Positions 14,013 through 18,345 of a stretch of DNA of 18,345 bases are shown in pieces; position 1 is the stretch's first letter; every line of letters begins with the position of its first letter. The notes under the pieces were generated by a model, which saw only the letters and a program-made list of their open reading frames with translations, was not told where the DNA came from and did no database searches. The position numbers and the translations under genes are program-made. The stretch lies in assembly GCA_015522055.1 (NCBI GenBank), contig WAMZ01000060.1, positions 1 through 18,345 of the forward strand, read 5' to 3'. The DNA is from Candidatus Geothermarchaeota archaeon (GTDB lineage: Archaea; Thermoproteota; Nitrososphaeria; Geothermarchaeales; JDFR-13).

Positions 14013-15052
14013 ATAAACTATACTACCACGGCAATACAGTTATCGTGGGAAGAGGAACAGCCAATAGGTTAGAGGGGTTCATAGAAAGCCTCAGGCCGTA
14101 TAAGATAGGTATAGTAACAGATAGCGGTGTAGCCAAGGCATTAAGGAATCTTATCAATATGTATCTCGACACGCTACCAATAGACCTATATATAGAATTG
14201 GGGCAGGGCGAGGAACAGAAAAGTATAGAGAATGCGATAAAGTTATGGAGGGAGCTCTATAGAAACGGCTTTACTCGAAAATCCATATTAATAGCATTAG
14301 GCGGAGGCGTCATCATAGACATAGTGGGCTTCGTTGCATCCACATACATGCGTGGAATAGACTATATAAGTATCCCAACCACACTATTATCCCAGGCCGA
14401 CTCATGCGTAGGAGGAAAGACGGGTCTAGACTTAGATGGAAAAAATGTAATAGGTACTTTCTATCCACCTAAAATAACAATTGTAGACCCTACACTACTA
14501 AAGAAACTACCACATAAGATATATATTCAAGGGATATCCGAGATAATAAAACATGGGCTACTCTGTAGCCAAGAATTACTAAATGAATTGGAAAATAAAA
14601 TGCCTAAGATACTAGGCAAGGATATAGATGCACTAGAGAAGATAATATCGGAAAGTCTTTCCATCAAAATCAATATCGTAAATCAAGATCTGTATGAGTC
14701 GGGATATAGGATGATACTGAACCTAGGGCATACCATTGGTCACGCTATAGAGGCTGCCTCACAATATACGATACCACATGGGGAGGCGGTCTCAATCGGC
14801 ATATCTAAAGAGCTTTTGATAAGCGAAGAGTTGATTGGATTTAGGCATAGGAAAACCATCATAAATATATTGGATAGATATGGGTTGCCAACCGAGACAG
14901 ATATACCAGTCAATAAAATCATGGAGTTCATAGCTAAGGATAAAAAGAATTTACATGGGAAACCTAGAATTATACTCCTAAAGGACATCTCTAGACCAGT
15001 AATCCATGAGCTTCCAATCAAGATTATCGAGGATATCCTGGTGAGAACATGA
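14003..15052 (+). CDS. aroB: 3-dehydroquinate synthase
   Basis: Converts DAHP to 3-dehydroquinate, second step of the pathway, with NAD and Zn. The 349 residues show the NAD-binding loop ALGGGVIIDIVGFVASTY (98-115), then SIPTTLLSQADSCVGGKTG (123-141), and the zinc ligands Glu180 (SEIIKHG), His243 (LNLGHTIGHAIE) and His259 (PHGEAVSIG). NQDLYESGYR (227-236) is the region carrying the conserved Asp/Glu before the LNxGHT motif. Length and motifs are standard; thermophilic archaea of this group have true AroB, unlike methanogens that use the AroA' (DHQ synthase II) route. GAGGT at 13992-13996 precedes ATG 14003, which overlaps the aroF end. Its own stop overlaps the aroD start as ATGA. Confidence 0.96.
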   Translation: MPINKLYYHGNTVIVGRGTANRLEGFIESLRPYKIGIVTDSGVAKALRNLINMYLDTLPIDLYIELGQGEEQKSIENAIKLWRELYRNGFTRKSILIALGGGVIIDIVGFVASTYMRGIDYISIPTTLLSQADSCVGGKTGLDLDGKNVIGTFYPPKITIVDPTLLKKLPHKIYIQGISEIIKHGLLCSQELLNELENKMPKILGKDIDALEKIISESLSIKINIVNQDLYESGYRMILNLGHTIGHAIEAASQYTIPHGEAVSIGISKELLISEELIGFRHRKTIINILDRYGLPTETDIPVNKIMEFIAKDKKNLHGKPRIILLKDISRPVIHELPIKIIEDILVRT

Positions 15053-15723
15053 ATAATTATATATGCATATCCATCCCTGCCGAGAAGTTCCTCAAGCATA
15101 GAGAACTACTCGAGAATAAATATAAAAAATACCTTGTTGAGGTTAGGATGGATAAATTAGGATATATAGATATGCTCCGAGATGAACTCATTAGATTTAA
15201 TGATAGACTCATACTTACGATTAGAACGTTAGAAGAGGGAGGGGGTTGCAACCATAACCCCCATGAAATCCTCGAGGCCTACAGGAAACTAATGGATATC
15301 AGGCCGAGATATATAGATATCGGGATAGCCATCGATAAGCATCTCGAGATAAAGGATCAGGCTGAGAACCTCGGGATAAAAGTAATAATATCATACCATA
15401 ATCCATATAAGACACCGAGTCTAAGAATCCTAAGGAAAATATATAAAAGGATAATTTGGGCCCAGCCACACGCCGCCAAGATAGTTACGATGGCAAGGAC
15501 ATATGACGACAATATAAGAGTCCTAAGACTATTGGCAGAAGCGGAGCATAGAATACCATTAACAGCATTCTGCATGGGTAAGTTTGGGAGAATATCCAGG
15601 ATCATAGCCCCACTACTTGGTAGCCATATAACGTATCTATCGTTATCAGAGGAGGAGGCTACGGCTCCCGGCCAACTAACTATAAATGACTATAATTTGA
15701 TCATGGAGGTGCTACATAGATGA
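15049..15723 (+). CDS. aroD: 3-dehydroquinate dehydratase, type I
   Basis: Dehydrates 3-dehydroquinate to 3-dehydroshikimate through a lysine Schiff base. The 224 residues have the type I TIM-barrel landmarks: VEVRMDKL with Glu31 and Arg33 (substrate binding), LTIRTLEEGG (56-65), catalytic His117 in VIISYHNPY, Schiff-base Lys144 in AAKIVTMA, then FCMGKFGRISRI (174-185) and ATAPGQL (204-210), which close the active site. It is slightly shorter than bacterial type I enzymes, as usual for archaea. Start and stop are both ATGA-type 4-nt overlaps with aroB and aroE. GGTGAG at 15040-15045 serves as ribosome site. Confidence 0.95.
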   Translation: MNNYICISIPAEKFLKHRELLENKYKKYLVEVRMDKLGYIDMLRDELIRFNDRLILTIRTLEEGGGCNHNPHEILEAYRKLMDIRPRYIDIGIAIDKHLEIKDQAENLGIKVIISYHNPYKTPSLRILRKIYKRIIWAQPHAAKIVTMARTYDDNIRVLRLLAEAEHRIPLTAFCMGKFGRISRIIAPLLGSHITYLSLSEEEATAPGQLTINDYNLIMEVLHR

Positions 15724-16562
15724 TAAGCCCACGTACCAAGAAATATTTCTTACTAGGGGATCCAATCGACCATAGCCTCAGCCCACTAATAATGAACCAT
15801 CTATTCCAAGAAAATAATGTGGACGCCATATATTTCACCATGAGGCTAAAAAGGAACGCGATGGAGGCCGTGGGACCAGTCCTAAAGATACTGGACATAG
15901 ATGGATTCAACCTCACCATGCCACATAAAACTACTATTCTAAAGTTTATCGACCTTATTGATAGAGATGCAAAGTTGATAGGGGCCGTGAACACCGTCAA
16001 GAAAGATGGTGAGACACTCATAGGATATAATACAGACTGGCTAGGTGTAAAGCTACCATTAAAGTATTTATATGGGGATAGTTATAGGGTAGTAGCATTA
16101 ATAGGGGCTGGAGGAGCCGCAAGAGCCGCACTCTATGCCGTTAGGGATGCCGAGTCAATATATGTCCTAAACAGAACCTTCAGCAGAGCAGTACATATAT
16201 CAAAGGAGCTTGGCTGGCTTGGGCCGGATATTAGGCCTATGAAGCTATGTAGGGAGAGCCTAGAAGAGATACACGATAAAGTTGATCTAATTATAAATGC
16301 CACCCCAGTAGGATGGGGAGGTGGAGAACCTCCCATACCCCGGGATTTGATAGAGCCAAACGTAACCGTTTTCGATATGGTATATGAACCGTTGGAAACT
16401 AAACTAATAAGGTATGCTAGGGAGGTAGGGGCGAAAGCGATAGATGGATTATGGATGTTGATATACCAGGCCATAGCTGCATTCAAGATATGGACAGGTA
16501 TCGAGGCCGACCCAGTTAGGCTTAGGGAGTGGGTGGAGGAGAGATTGAGGTGCAGGGAATAG
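15720..16562 (+). CDS. aroE: Shikimate dehydrogenase (NADP)
   Basis: Reduces 3-dehydroshikimate to shikimate. The 280 residues show the substrate domain FLLGDPIDHSLSPLIMNH (10-27), NLTMPHK with catalytic Lys70, AVNTV (89-93) and GYNTDWLG with catalytic Asp106, then the nucleotide-binding loop LIGAGGAARAALYA (127-140) and the strand ending IYVLNRTFSRA, where Asn-Arg-Thr is the usual NADP-specific feature. LIINATPVGW and the C-terminal DGLWMLIYQAIAAFKIWTG helix are typical. A full SD, GGAGGTG (15705-15711), precedes ATG 15720, which overlaps the aroD stop as ATGA; its 3' end overlaps the shikimate kinase start. Confidence 0.96.
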   Translation: MISPRTKKYFLLGDPIDHSLSPLIMNHLFQENNVDAIYFTMRLKRNAMEAVGPVLKILDIDGFNLTMPHKTTILKFIDLIDRDAKLIGAVNTVKKDGETLIGYNTDWLGVKLPLKYLYGDSYRVVALIGAGGAARAALYAVRDAESIYVLNRTFSRAVHISKELGWLGPDIRPMKLCRESLEEIHDKVDLIINATPVGWGGGEPPIPRDLIEPNVTVFDMVYEPLETKLIRYAREVGAKAIDGLWMLIYQAIAAFKIWTGIEADPVRLREWVEERLRCRE

Positions 16563-17380
16563 GTAGGGCTTACTCTGCAGTATCAATAATAAATGCCCTA
16601 GCCACCGGAATGGGGGGCGCATTAGGAATAGATAGATATGTAGAGGTGAGTGTAAAAAAGAGTAGCGAGACCAAAGTAACTACACTGCTCCATGGAAATC
16701 CAATTAAGGTGAACCTAAGCCTAGTGGAGGAAATACTATCAATATTTGAAAGGGAATACAGTTTGAATGAGAAGCTACACATCGTAATTGAGTCTGAAAT
16801 ACCCCCTGAACGGGGGCTGAAGAGCAGTAGCGCCGTAGCTAACGCATTGATAATCGCCCTATTCGACTACCTAGGAATTGGTTACAACGAGATGGAGATA
16901 CTCTCAATAAATGTTGATGCCTCCCTTAAATCCGGTGTATCAATAACTGGAGCATTGGATGATGCAGCGGCATCCCTATTGGGTGGACTGGTATTTACAG
17001 ACAATAAAAACCGTCGAATAATAAGCCATAGACACATAGATAGACTCCCAGTTGCTATACTATACCCACCAAATAGGCTGAAAACATCGGAGCTACATGG
17101 TACAGACTTCTCCAAGATAAGACCTATCATAGCCAGGCTATTCAAGATGGCCTTAGAAGGAAGGTGGATGGAGGCAGCGACACTCAACGGCATATTCTAT
17201 GCATCATTCCTGGGGCATGACACAAGACCGATATTCACTGCATTGGAGGCTGGGGCGTTGGCGGCCGGCCTCTCCGGAAAAGGCCCGGCATACTTTGCCA
17301 TCTCCAGAGACGCTACCCAGATAATTGAAAGGTGGAGACTTCTAAACGAATATGATATCTTTTTAGCTTACACAAGGTGA
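16550..17380 (+). CDS. aroK: Shikimate kinase, archaeal GHMP type
   Basis: Phosphorylates shikimate at O3. This is the archaeal GHMP-superfamily enzyme, unrelated to the bacterial P-loop AroK. From GTG 16550 it has 276 residues, beginning QGIGRAYSAVSIINALATGMG, which matches the GRAYA...TIxNAxATG N-terminus of archaeal shikimate kinases. The ATP-binding loop is PPERGLKSSSAVANALIIAL (positions about 85-104), followed by SLKSGVSITGALDDAAASLLGG and the C-terminal GLSGKGPAYFAIS. A longer reading from GTG 16529 would add seven Gly/Glu-rich residues and a 34-nt overlap with aroE. I prefer 16550 because GGAGGAG at 16535-16541 sits 8 nt upstream and the N-terminus then fits the family; the overlap with aroE is then 13 nt. 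Confidence 0.92.
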   Translation: MQGIGRAYSAVSIINALATGMGGALGIDRYVEVSVKKSSETKVTTLLHGNPIKVNLSLVEEILSIFEREYSLNEKLHIVIESEIPPERGLKSSSAVANALIIALFDYLGIGYNEMEILSINVDASLKSGVSITGALDDAAASLLGGLVFTDNKNRRIISHRHIDRLPVAILYPPNRLKTSELHGTDFSKIRPIIARLFKMALEGRWMEAATLNGIFYASFLGHDTRPIFTALEAGALAAGLSGKGPAYFAISRDATQIIERWRLLNEYDIFLAYTR

Positions 17381-17384
17381 TTGG

Positions 17385-18345
17385 ATGGACTTGGTTATTA
17401 AGCCAACAAAATATGTTGCTGGGGAGATAACTGCTCCACCATCAAAAAGCTATACACATAGATATATGTATATAGCACTCCTCTCCAAGGGGGAAACATC
17501 TATAACCAACCCACTGAAGGCTAACGATACTAAGGCGACTCTGGAGTCAATAACTGGCTTCGGAGCTACGGCGTCTTGGAATAGGGTTTTGAGTGATGGA
17601 TCGCCCAAGGAGCCTAAACAGCCGATCTATGCATATAGATCGGGAACTACAGCCAGATTCTCATGTTCAGTCGCTTCACTAGTGGATGGCGAGACACATA
17701 TCGACGGAGACAGCCAGCTAAGGAAGAGGCCTATGAAGCCAATTATAGACGCCCTAACACAAATAGGGATACATATTGAGTCAAATTCATATAGGCTACC
17801 AATCAAAATATTGGGGGGGAGAATCACTAGGAAAGCAGTTGATATCGATGCATCCATTTCATCACAATTTGTATCCGCACTTCTAATCTCAGGCTCTAGA
17901 ATCGGGCTGGAAATACATACAAAAGGTGAACCGGTATCAAGGAACTATATTGATATAACTATAAAGTGTCTTAGGGAGGCTGGGGTTAAGGTATACAGAG
18001 ACGACTATAATCTATTTCATGTCGAGGCAACTGAGCCGAAGGGAAAGATATATACTGTACCCGGAGACTATTCCTCGGCAGCATTCTTCATAGTCGCTGC
18101 AGCAATATCGGGTGAAATCGTGGTGAAAGGCCTAAATTTGGATGATATCCAGCCCGATAAAAAAATTGTTGACATAGTAACGGAGGCCGGTGCATCTATA
18201 GAATATAAAAGAGGCTCTATTAGAGTTGAGATGGGTAGACTCGAGGGATTTGAAACTGACTTAAGGGATGCTCCCGACCTCTTACCCATCACATCTGTTC
18301 TTGCGGCATACTCCAATGGAAAATCTATAATACATGGTGTGAAAC
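17385..18345 (+). CDS. aroA: EPSP synthase (3-phosphoshikimate 1-carboxyvinyltransferase), partial
   Basis: Open for 320 codons from ATG 17385 to the right edge, so about three quarters of the usual 400-430 residues is present. It joins shikimate-3-phosphate and PEP, the sixth pathway step. Visible: ITAPPSKSYTHRYMYIALL with Lys21 and Arg26 (substrate binding; archaeal form of PGDKSISHR), YRSGTTARF (the SGTT loop), LRKRPMKPIIDAL, SSQFVSALLI, PGDYSSAAFFIVAAA and DLRDAPDLLPITSVLAA with the catalytic Asp region. In the SGTT loop the residue before Ser is Arg rather than the usual Asn. AGGTGA from 17375, overlapping the aroK stop, is the ribosome site; the intergenic gap is 4 nt. I expect aroC or another aromatic gene beyond the edge. 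Confidence 0.94.
   Translation, partial: MDLVIKPTKYVAGEITAPPSKSYTHRYMYIALLSKGETSITNPLKANDTKATLESITGFGATASWNRVLSDGSPKEPKQPIYAYRSGTTARFSCSVASLVDGETHIDGDSQLRKRPMKPIIDALTQIGIHIESNSYRLPIKILGGRITRKAVDIDASISSQFVSALLISGSRIGLEIHTKGEPVSRNYIDITIKCLREAGVKVYRDDYNLFHVEATEPKGKIYTVPGDYSSAAFFIVAAAISGEIVVKGLNLDDIQPDKKIVDIVTEAGASIEYKRGSIRVEMGRLEGFETDLRDAPDLLPITSVLAAYSNGKSIIHGVK

Noticed and set aside
16529..16549. Upstream GTG start for shikimate kinase
   Set aside because: Adds a Gly/Glu-rich heptapeptide absent from the family; the GTG at 16550 has a better ribosome site.
1..18345. tRNA genes, CRISPR arrays, IS elements, integrases, toxin-antitoxin or defence systems
   Set aside because: I read the gaps between genes on both strands and found no cloverleaf, regularly spaced repeats, transposase or defence domains.

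Overview
The window looks like a piece of a thermophilic archaeal chromosome, most likely from the Thermoproteota (Crenarchaeota). The lines of evidence are: Shine-Dalgarno sites of the GGTGA/GGAGGTG type ahead of most internal operon genes; TATA-box promoters about 25-35 bp ahead of first genes, some probably giving leaderless mRNAs; GTG and TTG starts; heavy use of AGG/AGA and ATA codons; a GHMP-type archaeal shikimate kinase; a split transketolase; a thiolase paired with a DUF35 protein; and a 3-hydroxyacyl-CoA dehydrogenase/enoyl-CoA hydratase fusion in the archaeal domain order. I cannot name a genus from sequence alone. The window is gene-dense and looks like ordinary chromosome. I saw no tRNA, rRNA, CRISPR array, IS element or integrase.

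Layout. (1) 1-853, minus: 5' part of a GT28/MurG-like glycosyltransferase with a TTG start, cut by the left edge. (2) 854-1123: a relatively long divergent intergenic region with two promoters and a weak C/D-box-like RNA candidate. (3) 1124-6188, plus: a fatty-acid/acyl-CoA degradation block in two transcription units, thiolase + DUF35 and acyl-CoA dehydrogenase + HAD/ECH fusion. Together these cover all four reactions of one beta-oxidation turn. (4) 6279-6869: a phosphoribosyltransferase, probably leaderless. (5) 6924-8351: a PLP-dependent decarboxylase/lyase resembling sphingosine-1-phosphate lyase, TTG start. (6) 8357-9898, minus: an FGGY carbohydrate kinase, convergent with the previous gene. 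(7) 9991-11139: a class I/II aminotransferase divergent from the kinase. (8) 11206 to beyond the right edge: a tightly packed aromatic amino acid operon with transketolase N subunit (carrying an N-terminal winged-helix domain), transketolase C subunit, aroF, aroB, aroD, aroE, aroK, aroA (cut by the right edge).

How the genes work together. The operon order follows the reaction order: transketolase can supply erythrose-4-phosphate, then DAHP synthase, dehydroquinate synthase, dehydroquinate dehydratase, shikimate dehydrogenase, shikimate kinase and EPSP synthase. Genes overlap by 4-13 nt or are separated by 4 nt from the transketolase C subunit onward, implying translational coupling. Chorismate synthase would be expected just outside the window. 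The DAHP synthase has no regulatory domain, so control may lie elsewhere. The most unusual feature I see is the winged-helix DNA-binding-like domain fused to the first enzyme of the operon, preceded by a palindrome at the predicted transcription start and a tiny Phe/Trp-containing upstream reading frame. This suggests, without proving, an enzyme-regulator that senses pathway supply and acts on its own promoter.
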